A stretch of DNA of 64,000 nt from the NCBI GenBank assembly GCA_039707465.1, contig CM077651.1:20084519-20148518 (forward strand), given 5' to 3'. A program made the translations under genes and the position numbers. Under the pieces are notes generated by a model. That model was not told the origin of the DNA. It did not search any database and was given only the letters and a program-made list of their open reading frames with translations. Below are positions 33,701-45,719 of this stretch, one piece after another (within the stretch, counting starts at the first letter, position 1; every line of letters starts with the position of its first letter). This DNA comes from Rhabdophis nuchalis. Lineage: Eukaryota > Chordata > Lepidosauria > Squamata > Natricidae.

Positions 33701-34100
33701 CAGTCCATGTCTAAACAGCTGTTATTATTTTTTTATTTATTACTTGCACTGAGAAAGAAATTAAAGATAAAGCATATCTAGCAGGAGATCGATGCATGGA
33801 AACATTTTTCCAGCTTTATTTCCATCTTGGTTATATGTTGCCAATGTGGCTTGAAAGCCTGAAACCTTTAAATATCAGATGTGTCAGTCCATTAATGTTG
33901 CCAAGTAATTTCAACTGGTAGGTAAATATATTTATCCAGATATTATTTTCAAGTTTACTAATTCCTGCTTCCTGTCATTTGGAATGCAGCAGATGATCTG
34001 GAAGATATTTCTTAGAAATTTTAGTTGAATCCTTTCTAAAGATTTTTTTTTTGAAGTGAATACTGAAAAGGGAAATTATTCACATAGGCATTCACTTAAT
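33701..34100. other. Unannotated spacer
   Basis: AT-rich with no feature recognised. Confidence 0.4.
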
Positions 34101-35203
34101 ACAATACAATAGCAGAGTTGGAAGGGACCTTGTAGGTCTTCTAGTCCAACCCCCTGCATGGGCAGGAATCTTATACCATTTCAGACAAATGGCTGTCTAA
34201 CATCTTTTTAAAGACTTCCAGGGTTGGGGCATTCACAACTGCTGGAGGCAAGCTGTTCCAGAGGTTAATTGTTCTTACTGTTAGGAAATTTCTCCTTAGT
34301 TCTAAGTTGCTTCTCTCCTTGGTTAGTTTCCACCCATTGCTCCTTGTCCTGCCCCCAGGTGTCTTGGAGAAAAGTTTGACTCCCTCTTCTTTGTGGCACC
34401 CTCTGAGATATCGGAACACTGCTATCATGTCTCCCCTGGTCCTTCTCTTCATCAAACTAGACATACCCAGTTCCTGCAGCCGTTCTTCATATGTCTTAGT
34501 CTCCAGTCCTCTAATCATCTTGGTTGCTCTTCTTTGCACTCTTTCCAGAGTCTCCACGTCTTTTCTACATCGTGGCGACCAAAACTGTATGCAGTATTCC
34601 AAGTGTGGCCTTACCAAGGCACTATACAGTGGCATTAACACTTCACGCGATCTAGATTCTATCCCTCTGTTGATGCAGCCTAGAACTGTGTTGGCTTTTT
34701 TGGCAGCTGCTGCACACTGCTGGCTCATATTTAAATGGTTGTCCACTAGGATTCCGAGATCACTCTCACAGTTGCTACTATTGAGCAAGGTACCACCTAT
34801 ACTGTACTTGTGCATTTGGTTTTTCTTGCCTATATGTAGGACCTTACTTTTTTCACAATTGAATTTCATTTTATTAGACAGTGCCCAATGTTCAAGTTTG
34901 TCTAGATCCTTCTGTATCTTAAGCCTATCTTCTGGAGTGTTGGCTATTCCTGCCAGCTTGGTGTCGTCTGCGAATTTGATGAGTTCCCCATTTATCCCCT
35001 CATCCAAATCGTTGATGAAGATGTTAAAGAGTACTGGGCCTAAAACAGAGCCTTGGGGGACTCCACTGCATACTTCCTTCCATGTAGATGCAGTTCCATT
35101 GAGGACTACACGTTGAGTGCGGTTGGTCAGCCAGTTACGAATCCATTTGGTGGTGGTGCTGTCTAACCCACAATTTTCTACTTTATCTAATAGTAGGTTA
35201 TGT
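34101..35203 (-). mobile_element. CR1 LINE, young 5'-truncated copy with uninterrupted RT C-terminus
   Basis: The minus strand is open from the truncation point to the natural stop at 34171. It includes GVPQGSVLGPVLF and the catalytic FADD motif, then the QRRATK and LPP blocks of the CR1 C-terminus. Over 278 residues it differs from the copy at 49.5-52.6 kb at only three positions that I can see (E/S-R in NCESD, M/T in RGDM, T/A in SKTPG). It ends in a short (ACAAT)n tail on the plus strand. It lacks the endonuclease and fingers, so it cannot move by itself. Confidence 0.95.
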
Positions 35204-35775
35204 AGAAAAGAAAACTTATTCTTTGATTGTCATTAAAGGGCTTGTTTCCCCCACCAGCAAGATTTAACAGGCAGAGGACCTAATACTCTTCAACTAGACA
35301 TGAAAAAGAAGTTCCAGGTGGTTGCTTAATGCCAAAGGTTGGCAAATGGTTAGACCATTTTACTTGGACAAGGAACACACTGTGATTATCCTTGACTCTT
35401 GTCACCTTGAGAATGAATTATTACTTTGTGCTCTAGCCGTAGTTACATTGCAAAATTAATTTAACAAATTCAGAGAGAGCAAACAGTAACACTGACAGAT
35501 CATTGCATAACTCTGGCATGCGAAGCTGGACTATAAAATGAAATTTCAGATGTCAAAGGATAAAAGATCTCATAAGAAGTGCGTGGACCAAATTATAAAC
35601 TTTATAAAATGCATTTAGATTAACTCCAGGCCAGTCTAATGAGACATTTTGGCATTTTAGTTAATTGGGGAAATGGACTGCGTACAGTGTCTCTCCTTTC
35701 ATCAGACAGAAGGAATAAAGTTTGTTCTCTATCTGAAAAGCATGTAAAATGATATTTGGACTAAATTAAAGCAAA
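35204..35775. other. Unannotated spacer
   Basis: No recognised feature. Confidence 0.45.
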
Positions 35776-36150
35776 ACAGTAAAGGTAAAGGTTTCCTATG
35801 CCCAATTCTAGGAGGTGAATCTCCAATTCACAGCCGAAAAGCCAGTATTGCAGTGATGGGATTCAGTTCACACCACTTCGGGAGAACCGGTTGTTAGCTT
35901 TCTGACCAGTTTGGCGAACTGGATGTTGGAAGAAATCATTAGGGCAGAGAACCAGTTGTTAAATTATTTGAATCCCACCACTGTAGTATTGTCTGAAGAA
36001 TCTTCCATGGTCATGTGGCTGGCATGATTACACACTAAAGGCATACTGTTATCTTCCTACCAAAATGGTATCTATTTATCTACTGGCATTAACATGTTTT
36101 TTTAACTGCTAGGTTGGCAGGATTTGGAGCAACTAATGGAAGCTCATTGC
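35776..36150 (-). mobile_element. Sauria-type SINE split by a hAT MITE
   Basis: The tail part (35776-35850) and head part (35984-36150) of one minus-strand SINE are separated by the MITE at 35851-35983. Joined, the target reads 'gccagtattgtctgaag', matching 'gccagcgctgtctgaag' in other SINE copies. Confidence 0.88.
35851..35983. mobile_element. hAT-type MITE (133 bp) nested in SINE, 8-bp TSD
   Basis: Ends are CAGTGATGGGATTCAG and TTGAATCCCACCACTG. Flanks CAGTATTG (35843-35850) and TAGTATTG (35984-35991) match at 7 of 8. The interior has two 'gaaccrgttgtta' modules in inverted array. It is the shortest and cleanest member in the window. Confidence 0.92.
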
Positions 36151-36962
36151 ATCATGCAATACTTAGATCTTAACCTGACAACCTTCAATGGTCAACAAGA
36201 TCAACATCTTAATCATTCGGTCACCACATCCCTTCAGAGCACTGAACAATTTACACTTGCTGTGGTTGTGGAGAAACTCAAAGTTTCTTTTCAGACTTTG
36301 TTACTGGATTAAATCTGTCATTGTACATTCACACATACATATTGCTAAGCAATGCTTACTTACCATGCCTTTCGATGACACGTCTGTGCACATTTTCCAC
36401 ACTCACGCTTAATAGACTATGGAACTATCAGTGTCTTTACCCTAAAGAAATCCTATGGAGGAATCATAGGACTCATCTTTGTGAGTTGGATAGCTATATA
36501 AATTTGTTAAATTTAATAAACAAATAAAAACAAACTCTTTTTCCTACATTCACTTTGGGTTTGTCAGCCAATTCTTTTGCTCCAGAAGTATCTTCTGCAA
36601 TCTACAACATATTAGTTACATTAATGAAATGCTCTTATCAGTCAGTTCTCAAATCCAGAAGCACTACTTCCCTGATATGTCACATTTATAAGGTATTTTC
36701 TACCTAAGTTATCCATTTCATTTTCTCAAGGTGGCCATGCTGGATTCTTTGGAGTAAACTGTCAGCAAAGAAATGAAGAATCAGGCTACGTTATATACTT
36801 CTACTTCTTAACTTGTTAAATAAGGAATTAAGCTTAACCATCTGAGGATGACACATGATTTCAAAATTAATCAGCCTAATCTAAAAGGATGTAAGGGGGG
36901 GGAAGGAAAGAAAAATATAAACACAAATTAGAGAAATGTTTTTTTAAGATATTTTATTAATC
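36151..36962. other. Unannotated spacer
   Basis: Short frames at 36124-36527 overlap one another and have no known relatives. Confidence 0.4.
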
Positions 36963-37158
36963 AATCAGAATAGAGCTGGAAGGGACATTGGAGGTCTTCT
37001 AATCCAATCCTCTACTCAAGCAGGAGACCCTATACCATTCCAGACAAGTGGCTATCCAGTCTCTTTAAAAATAAACCCTCCAGTGATGGAACACCTACAA
37101 CTTCTGAAGTCAAGATGTTCCATTGGTTAATTGTTCTCATTGTTAGGAAATTATGTGC
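36963..37158 (-). mobile_element. CR1 LINE, 3' end
   Basis: 'agagctggaagggacattgg', 'gtcttctaatccaatcctct' and 'ttaattgttctcattgttag' are the reverse complement of the CR1 terminus. It is an older subfamily. Confidence 0.85.
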
Positions 37159-38335
37159 AAGAGTTCTTTGTCTCTCACTATCTTTGGCAATCTTGGCCTT
37201 CCATCTCTTTGAGATACAATTAGGTTTTTTTTAAAAAACCAGGGGGAGTGAGTAGAAGAGGAACCAATGGAAGGAACCAATGAGTTTTTTAAACTAGTGG
37301 TAAACTAGTGACCTTTTTCTAGCTATGTCTGTCTGTCCTTAAAACCTTTAGTAAATGATGTCATCTCTCTTTATAACTTGACCCACCCTGTTTATTGATT
37401 TTTTTAAAACAAAATTTCTCCATATTCTGACCAGTCTGATATTCCTCTTTGATCCATATCTTCAACTTTTTCATTTGTAAAAATATGTGACATTTCTTTC
37501 CTCTACTTACAGTTGATAGTTGCCTACAATTACTTTGATGGTATTGGGTTTTGCTGTGATATAATATTTCTACATACAGTATTGTTTGTGGTAAGCTTTC
37601 AATTTGTGGTAAAGTATTTCTCCGGTAAAATTGAAAAAAAAAAACATTTTTGGGAAGTAAAAATTAGTTAACATAAGGAAGGAATCCTACTGTCTAAGAT
37701 GGTATTAATACAAAGTAATTCATTATTAATAGGGAAACAATTATTACAAAGAAGGTCTTGAAAAAAAGCAACAAAAAATGGAAAGGTTACAGCTGCAATG
37801 ATACTTCTACAAAACAATATTTAATGTTTAATATGGAGGTAACAGCAGAGCCAATATATTTTATGTATAGCCATACCATCTATTTTCAACTTGAAAAAAA
37901 GCAGAAAAAGAATGAAAATGTAAAGACAGTTAGATACACTATTCTATTACAATCTGTGCTGTAAAGCCTGATGGGGAATCCATTCTAGGCATCAGTAGTG
38001 TAATTACTAGAAGTCAACAAAGATTCAGCAAGAATGAATCTTGCCAGACAAATCTTAATTCATGTTTTGGTTGGGCAACTTCCTTAATAGATTGTTAGAG
38101 AGCTATATACCTTAATTTCAGCAGAACATTTCCAAACATTCTGATTAGCAAGCTATCTAAGCATGGATCTGATGACATAGATGTAGGACAGATGTGAGTC
38201 TGGCTCAAAAATCATACTCAAGGGGGCCATACGTACATCAATAACTCCTCATCAAATAAGAGACAGGTACTAAAAAGAATGTTGCAAAGTTCAGTACTGA
38301 GTACTCTTAAGTATTTTTATTCTAGATCTAGGGAT
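37159..38335. other. Unannotated AT-rich DNA
   Basis: No element or gene was recognised. Confidence 0.45.
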
Positions 38336-38336
38336 A

Positions 38337-38431
<95 letters not shown>

Positions 38432-38432
38432 A
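38336..38432. repeat. (AAAT)n microsatellite
   Basis: About 24 TAAA units without interruption. The 70- and 113-codon minus frames reading Leu-Phe-Ile-Tyr repeats are artefacts of it. Confidence 0.97.
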
Positions 38433-38635
38433 GAGTACAATGAATAGTTGGGAAATTTGGAGGTAATAACAATTTGGTGCATAGCTAATGTCCCGAATAA
38501 CAATATTTAAATAACATTTAAAGTGGTGGTGGTGAAAGGAAAGTCCAATGCTGTAAATAGCTACACCCCATAGGAACCTGGAATGTGAAATCCATGAATC
38601 AAGACAAGCTGGATCAATAAGAGAATAGAAAAAGC

Positions 38636-39110
38636 AATACTGTCCGACCCATCTCAACCCCATGGACAATGTTCCTCCAGGCCTTCCTGTCCTCTATCTT
38701 CCCCCAGAGTCCACTTAAGCTCACACCTACTGCTTCAGTGACTCCATCCAGCCACCTCATTCTCTGTCGTCCCCTTCTTCTTTTGCCCTCAGTCTTTCCC
38801 AGCATTAGGCTCTTCCTCAGTGAGTCCTTCCTTCTCATTAGGTGGCCAAAGTATTTGAATTTCATCTTCAGTATCAGGCCTTCTAAAGAGCAGTCAGGAA
38901 CGGTCTCCTCTAGGACTGACCGGTTTGATCATCCTGCAGTCTAAGGGAGTCTTCTCCAGCACCAGAGTTCAAAGGCCTCAATTCTTTGGTACTCAGTCTT
39001 TCTTATGGTCCAACCTTCATAGTCATACATTGCAACTGGGAAAACCATTGCCCTGACTATACACACTTTTGTTGGCAGGGTGATGTCTCTGCTTTTTAGT
39101 ATTATTCATC
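38636..39110 (-). mobile_element. BovB (RTE) LINE, C-terminal fragment
   Basis: The minus strand encodes FGHLMRR.DSL.KSLMLGK, then KRRRGRQRMRWLDGVTEA and ..DRKAWRNIVHGV: the characteristic BovB C-terminus after the RT domain. The frame at 38614-38865 is open; upstream (38866-39110) the sequence continues in a shifted, decayed frame. BovB is the RTE family reported to have moved horizontally among squamates, ruminants and others, and supplies the machinery for the BovB-tailed SINEs here. Confidence 0.9.
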
Positions 39111-40989
39111 CTAAGCATTGAGATTTAATGTAGTAATCACAAATTTCAATATGGGAAGTTATTATTCCTGATGATTTCTTGACAGAGAAAAGGTATAGGT
39201 ATCAATTAACAAAACAGACTGCAGAATAACCAAACATACAAATAGAATCATTATTATAATTGAGTCTGAAGGATAGCAGGGATTGCCTACAGCACAACCT
39301 TCATCAAAGTAGTGTCCTGTAAGAAGTGGGGAGGGGAGGCTGTAGCAAATGATTTTCAGTGACTGTATATACATTGATGTATTACACAAATCTTGTGCCA
39401 TTTTGTATTAATTATACAAATTTAACCATGTATATATGGTGAAGTTATGTTGTGTACATAATGAAGAGAGGTAAGAGATACGTGTATATAAATACACACA
39501 CATACACACACACACACACATATACACAGAGAGTATGTTGCAAATATCTGAGCATTGGGAATGCTAGCCAATTCATTTAACTAATGAACTGTTTCATTGT
39601 TCTTAACGTATCATTTCAGGATCAATACCAATTATTTTCTTGGATCTAACAATGAAAACATATATTTCAATAGCTGTATGAATTTGAAAGCTATAATTTA
39701 CAGTTTTCTCTGCAACTAAAAGTAAGAGTTTGGTGCTGATCCATGACATATTCTCTCTGCTAATAACAATGCAAAGCTTCCTATTGATATTCAATGTGGG
39801 AATCTCATAGCTTATTCAAGGCACATGTAGGATTCATAAAGACATTTATTTGCATAATCACCTCACCAGGTGGAATAACTGACTGATAACATCCATCCTA
39901 ACTACCCCAAAAATGAAATAAGTTTTCACAGGTCACCAATATTCAACTAGAATGAATGCCTCCCTTGAACCTTCATTAATTAAGAATGCAGCCAAGGTTA
40001 GTTGCCTGCAGAGAAATACTACTGCATGCAATATTCACAATTTTAATTCTACTATATCTCTGAAAAACAAATAAAATTAATATTCAGATACAACATACAG
40101 ATCTTACCATTTGAAACCTCGAATGATTAAGCATGAAAAATAAAGGTTTTGACATTTATTGATAAACAAAATAAGAAATGTTCCAAAAGTATAACCAACA
40201 ACTGACTGCATTTAGCTTAAGTTCAGAATGTCTACAGAATTGTAATTATGACAGCAACCAGTTCCATATAATCAGGTTTTTTTTTTAATTTACTGGGAGT
40301 ATGCAAAGATTCAGGCTCAGTTAAAAGAATATTCAACTGAGTTTCCAAGTAAAATTAGTTATTTTAAAGAAAAAAATGAAAGTCAGTTCAAATTGTCAAA
40401 TTGAATCAAATTCTTTAGATAACCATGACTAATGTAAACTAATTTTATTTTATTTACATTTAATCATTCAACCATTCCATAGTGTCTGCCAATTTCTCTG
40501 CCATTTAAATTTTCATAGGGTGCTTTAGCAAACGGTATTTATTGCAAGATGCATTGCAATTTTGTTCAGAATATGAAAACTAAAATGTTCCAATCTGTAT
40601 ATTTTGTGAGACAATCACTTTGTGACAAATATTTTTTTAAAAAATACAATGAAATAATTTCTTTTCTTCTCAGTCTGAATGTAAGAATAATGTAAATTAA
40701 TCTTTAGAAAGCCTAATAGAAGAAGAGCATAGTGTTATTAAAGATAACAAGAACAAAAACTTTAATCACCCTTCATTTTTATCTTACAACATGCTTTATG
40801 TTGGACATTCTTAAATTTTCAAGTGTGCAAAATGCATCACCTACATTGCTAACATGATTGTAATACACAATCACATGGTGCTTATACCAAAATATTTGCA
40901 ATGGTTGCCAGATGCATTCCATGGATGTTTAAAATGTTTATAATTGCTTTTAAACATCTAAAGAAAAGCTAGTGATCTTTCTTTCTTTA
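39111..40989. other. Unannotated AT-rich DNA with short (CA)n
   Basis: A (CA)n stretch is at about 39495-39520. Otherwise nothing was recognised. Confidence 0.45.
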
Positions 40990-41110
40990 TTTTGTCCTCC
41001 AAAATTCGGCAACTTTAAGACTTGTGGATTCAATTCCCAGAATTCCCCAGCCAGCCATTCTGGGAATTGAAGTCCACAAATCTTAATGTTGCCAAGTTTG
41101 GAGACCCCTG
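40990..41110. mobile_element. Foldback hAT-type MITE (CTTCAACTCCCAGAATT family)
   Basis: Two arms, 'ttgtggattcaattcccaga' and its complement 'tctgggaattgaagtccaca', flank a short centre 'ccagccagc'. The right terminus is TTTGGAGACCCCTG; the left, CCTCCAAAATT, is degraded. Confidence 0.75.
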
Positions 41111-42659
41111 CCATATATGATATAGTTTACATAGTTGCAACACTTTTTTTTTAATTTTTGGAAGGAAATCAAGAAAAAAGAAGAACTAAAATGATTGGGG
41201 AGGGGGGGTGAGATTATGAGGCACTATTATGATTCTTTATATTATTCATTAATTGTGCAGGAATAAAGACCAAGATACTATTGCATTGATGGCTAGGGAC
41301 TTTTTTAAAGATTGGAGAGACTCATATATTGGTGAAATATTCAACAAATTGATTTAATTACCATACTTGGATCAATTTCCTTTTGGAAGTCAGAGACAGC
41401 TCTAAAATTGAGTCTAATATTGAAAAATCGTTGTTCTCTCTTTGAAGAGAACTTTTCAATTTCTCATCTTTAAATAGGAGAGAAAGGGAGAAAAAAGAAT
41501 TGTTCTATAGCTACCCTTGCCTTCCACTTCACTCTTGACTTGGCAATTCAAACCAACCAGTTAATTCATTTAAATTATTTTCCTGCCATTGCTTGCAAAA
41601 GGGGAGGGGAAAATTGAGAATATAAAGATATTTGCATATCTTTATATTCTCAATTACATCCTGTCCGTCTCCTGTTGATAAGACATAGGACTTCCCCTGC
41701 TTAATCTGAATATTAATTTCCTTTCCAAATATGTCAGTAAATTCACATTTTCTCTAAAAATGCATAACCATTGTATTTTGATATAAAGCTAAAAAAAAAA
41801 AATACCTTACTAGCAGAAAAATGCAAAAATATGTGCATGTCTATTTAATTTCCAACCTGCACATTAGTTTGAGAGATATGGACATTTCAAATTCCTATCT
41901 CAGCATATTTCTTTGACTTCTTAGACATGTTTGTCATAGATTTTATACCCTAGTTCAAGAACACAGTTTTGGATTTACTGTACCCTAGCCGATTTATGTG
42001 GAAACTAGATAGTATTTATTTTTGCCAAAGGTTATTCCCAAGCAATCCATTTTTGTAATACTGAGGAAGAAGTGATTTTCCCCCAACACTGAATTATAAA
42101 TCCCATTCTAAGAGTTATAGAACATTGCAAAGGAAGATCAGACTGTGCTCTCTCTCTCAGAGTTGGAAACATTGTCTGTGGTTTGTGTACTTTGATTTAC
42201 CTCAGAGAGCCCTGTAACTTATTCCAAACACCAATACTTTAATTACATTTTCTTTTCAGGCAAGTTTATGTTAGGCTTAGTTTTAATTAAATATACTGCC
42301 TTACGAACTTCTTTAGCTTTTTTTCATTGCTTGTCATTTATTGTCTGTCATGATTTATTTGGATCATCATTGTGTAATGCATGTCTAAAACCATCACAGA
42401 CCCATTCAGACCCAGGTTTAATTTAGAAAAGCAGTGTGGTAAGCAAGCATGTGAAACAAGTAACCAATACTCTCTTTTAAATGAATGTATCATGTTAGCT
42501 TCCCACAAAAGGAAAGTCACATTTCTGCTCTGCCTTGCTTGAGGTTGCACTGTTTCCTTTCTTATTAATTTATTGGAAATGGCCTGAGGGACATATTGCC
42601 TTTAAAAAAGGGAGTAGGTGACTTAATGCTTCTAAGCTGCGAAGTGCAGCATTATATTA
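41111..42659. other. Unannotated DNA with a perfect hairpin
   Basis: Apart from the hairpin at 41612-41655 no element was recognised. Confidence 0.45.
41612..41655. repeat. Perfect 20-bp inverted repeat, 4-base loop
   Basis: Arms AATTGAGAATATAAAGATAT (41612-41631) and its exact complement (41636-41655) surround TTGC. It lies beside a GGGGAGGGG stretch. No family was recognised. Confidence 0.9.
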
Positions 42660-42765
42660 CAGTATAAAGCTAATGCAATCCTTGGTTGTGTAAACAGATG
42701 CATAGAATCAAAATAAAGTGAAGTATTAGTACCACTTTATAAAACCTTAGTAAGACCATACCTGG
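42660..42765 (+). mobile_element. CR1 LINE, upstream part of split copy
   Basis: It matches 'aatgcaatccttggttgtg' through 'agtaagaccatacctgg' of the CR1 RT C-terminal region and continues without loss at 43184 after the LTR. Confidence 0.85.
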
Positions 42766-43183
42766 TGTCAGACCTGTAGCCATCTTTTCTTTTGGGTCTT
42801 TGGCCTGCCATACTTTCTATTATTCTACTATGCATTTTCTATTGTGGGGAAATGGGAGGGGGGGTAGTAGAAGTTAGATGTTTTGTAGCCACAACAAAAT
42901 TCTTTCTAGAAAGCTATGGTCATCCTTTGTCTTTCCCCTCTGCACCTGACCCGAACTGGATGGGTGAAACTGCCAGCATGACAGTGGAAGATTGGACCAT
43001 GGGATGGACTTGTGGGTATGGGGGCAAAATCTTGAACTTTCAACTGGGTGGGGAAAACCAGGAAGCTTTCAGATTCGGGTTTTCCCAGATGTGCCAACAT
43101 GGCTCTCTTAATAAATTGGAACTCTGAGCAATACTTTGCCTTGGACTCTGATTTACTTTTGGATGCTATTTGGAATCCTGACA
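42766..43183 (+). mobile_element. Solo LTR inserted in CR1, 5-bp TSD
   Basis: Ends TGTCAG..CTGACA, 418 bp. Flanks are CCTGG (42761-42765) and CCTGG (43184-43188), a perfect 5-bp duplication. An AATAAA polyadenylation signal lies at 43110-43115, suiting the plus orientation. It has no internal genes, so it is a solo LTR left by recombination. Relatives in minus orientation are at 53806-54118 and 56941-57330. The 111-codon frame inside is not a recognised gene. Confidence 0.92.
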
Positions 43184-43650
43184 CCTGGAATACTGTGTCC
43201 AGTTTTGATCACCACATTGCATGAAAGATATTGAGACTTTGGAAAAAAGTGCAAAGAACAGCAACTAAGATGATTAAAGGACCTGGGTTTGGTTAGTATA
43301 GAGAAAACAAGGACTAGGGGTGATATGATAGCAGTGTTCCAGTATTTGATGGGCTGCCACAAAGAAGAGGAGATCAACTTATTTTCCAAAGCACCAGAAG
43401 GCAAGACAAAATTCAATGGATGGAAATGAATCAAGGAGAGGAACAACTTGGAATTAAGGAGAAACTTCCTAACAGTAAGAGCAATTAACCAGTGGAAAAG
43501 CTTGCTTTCAGAAGTTGTGGGTGCTTCATCAATGGAGGTTTTTAAGAAGAGACTGGACAGAAACTTGTCTAAAATGGTATAGGGTCTCCTGCTTGAGTAG
43601 AGTGTTAGACTAGAAGACCTCCAAGGTCTCTTCCAGCTCTATTTTGATTA
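43184..43650 (+). mobile_element. CR1 LINE, downstream part of split copy
   Basis: It resumes at 'cctggaatactgtgtccag' and runs to the 3' UTR ('agactagaagacctccaagg', then 'tcttccagctctattttgat'). It has a deletion across the 'TYEERLQEL' segment and several frameshifts. Confidence 0.9.
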
Positions 43651-43676
43651 TTTCCCTCTTACACTTTACATCTTAT

Positions 43677-44022
43677 AAAGACACAGTGGCTCAATGGCTA
43701 AGACACTGAGCTTGTCGATCAGAAAGGTTGGCAGTTTGGTGGTTCGAATTCCTAGTGCTGCATAATGGAGTGAGCTCCCATTACTTGTCGCCAAACTAGC
43801 AGTTTGAAAGCATGTAAAAATGTAAATAGAAAAATTGGTACCAGTCTGGTGGGAAGGTAACAGCATTCTGTGAGCCTTTGGCGTTTATTCATGCTTGCCA
43901 CAAGACCATGGAGACGTTTTCAGACAGCGCTGGCTCTTTGGCTTTGAAACAGAGATAAGCACTTCCCCCTAGGGTCGGGAATGATTGGTACGTATGTGCA
44001 AATGTGCAAATTTACCTTTACT
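43677..44022 (+). mobile_element. Sauria-type SINE, full-length
   Basis: A-box region 'cagtggctcaatggctaag', B-box 'gtggttcgaattcc', body 'tggagtgagctcccattact' and 'cagacagcgctggctctttg'. The tail is 'caaatttacctttac'. An internal deletion removes the 'cagcttctg' part. Confidence 0.9.
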
Positions 44023-45104
44023 GTAAATCTTAACTTATTTGCTCACAGCAGTTCCAATCTCCAGTCCCAACTGTTGGATATTAAAAAAGTGTGTAACACA
44101 TTGTTTTCACTAAGGTATCTTTAACACTTGTCAGTGGTAAATATAAAATCTCAGAAACTTCTCAGTCACCTAAGTGACAAGTTGTAGATTTGAAACAAGC
44201 TAATCATTTCTCAGATTACTTTTCTTTTTTGGTCTTTTGAGGCAGAAGGGGACAATTCTGTTTGCAAAGCATTCTTTTACTTCCCTTAACAAATGGGCAA
44301 GTCAAATCTAGCCTAATTGAATCAGCCAAGATGGTGATAGCAGATGGAAATCCTCATTTTCAGCATACTCAGTTTTCCACGAAAGTAAGAGTTCAACTAA
44401 TTCTTTTTTAAAAAGAGAGAACATTCATGCTCCTCTCCCAGACCATTCTGTATTTCACAGATAGACCAGGGCATTAGGTAAGGAAAGCCAATCCTCAAGC
44501 ACATTTGGGTAGCCCTTCAGATCCATCAAGTGCCTCTGCAGAACATTTTTATTGCCCTTTGCGGAAGTTCATAGCATCGTTATGTACAAAACAGCTTTAG
44601 TACTTGTTATAAGCCTTGCAGTTATGACTGGATGTATTGACTGAGATGGCCTTGAAAGGAAGCCGTTCAAATACCAGCACAAAAGGAGCTTTGTGTTTTT
44701 ACTGTTAAATTAAGTCTTCCATTATGCATGTTGAGGTAGTGTCACTATCGCAATCTAAATTCTAGTATCCCCGTCTAGTACACATGGGCACTGTTGAAAC
44801 CAATTTTTCCTTTTTTATAACAGTTGAAAGCAATAAGAAAATGCTTGCAGTCTGTGTAAAACTGGATTAGATTCTTTTTGAGGATTTATCTATACAGTGC
44901 AGAAAGAGCATATATCTGTCCACTTGCCCTGGAAACTTCCCTAGTTACTATTAGGATATTCATATGCAATAAGACTGTAGAGGTCTCTAAAGTTGACCTT
45001 CACTTTGACCTCTATTCACACTAAATGTCCCTTTGAAAACATCCTGTGAAGCAAAACAACCCCTTGCTTAAAATATATGGAATGGGGCAGACACTGTCTT
45101 CATT
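44023..45104. other. Unannotated spacer
   Basis: No recognised feature. Confidence 0.45.
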
Positions 45105-45460
45105 TATTCAGCAGCAAGAATTTTTTGCAAAGCAGATTGGTTAATTAAGGCAGATGATCCCCATGTTAAATCTTCATCGCACAAGTGCAATGTATTTCTA
45201 AAATGCACTTCACAAGTCTTTGTTGGTAGATGATCTGGAAGCAACAGCTGATGCAAAATGTGACAGTTAGATTCCTGGCAGGAGTATCCCATTAGCGCAG
45301 AATAACACAAATCCTTCAGGCAACTCAGTAGGGTGTCTAAGTCTGTGATCCACAGCATGAAGTAACTAGATGGATGAAATAGGTTTCTCTTTCCCTCGCA
45401 TATATTTTTGACCAGGAATAAAGCCAGCAATAATCTCTTTATATAAACAACCATTTAGGA
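45105..45460 (+). mobile_element. Possible old L2-like LINE fragment
   Basis: On the plus strand the stretch around 45235-45290 reads QLMQNVTVRFLAGV, similar to the LQLVQNAAAR block of the L2 copies. The flanking match is weak. The 116-codon minus frame here is antisense to it. Confidence 0.35.
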
Positions 45461-45662
45461 TATGCATTTAAATTGAGTTCTGGCTATACCTATAGATGAC
45501 AAGGTAATAAAAAAAAAATTAGAATGTGCCAAAATGGACAAGTTAACAATGGAGGTTAAGGATAAAGAGGCAACAGAGTATTATTTAACCTATTGTACTA
45601 ATAGTTAGATAACAGGTGCAGAGATTAGTAACTTAATAATGAAATAAGATCAACAAAATAGA

Positions 45663-45688
45663 AATACATACATACATACATACATACA

Positions 45689-45716
<28 letters not shown>
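45663..45716. repeat. (ACAT)n microsatellite
   Basis: About 13 units directly abutting the foldback. Confidence 0.95.

Positions 45717-45719
<3 letters not shown>

Noticed and set aside
34307..35116. 269-codon plus-strand frame, and 51605-52384 minus
   Set aside because: Both are antisense shadows of the CR1 RT C-terminus; they are identical to each other for that reason.
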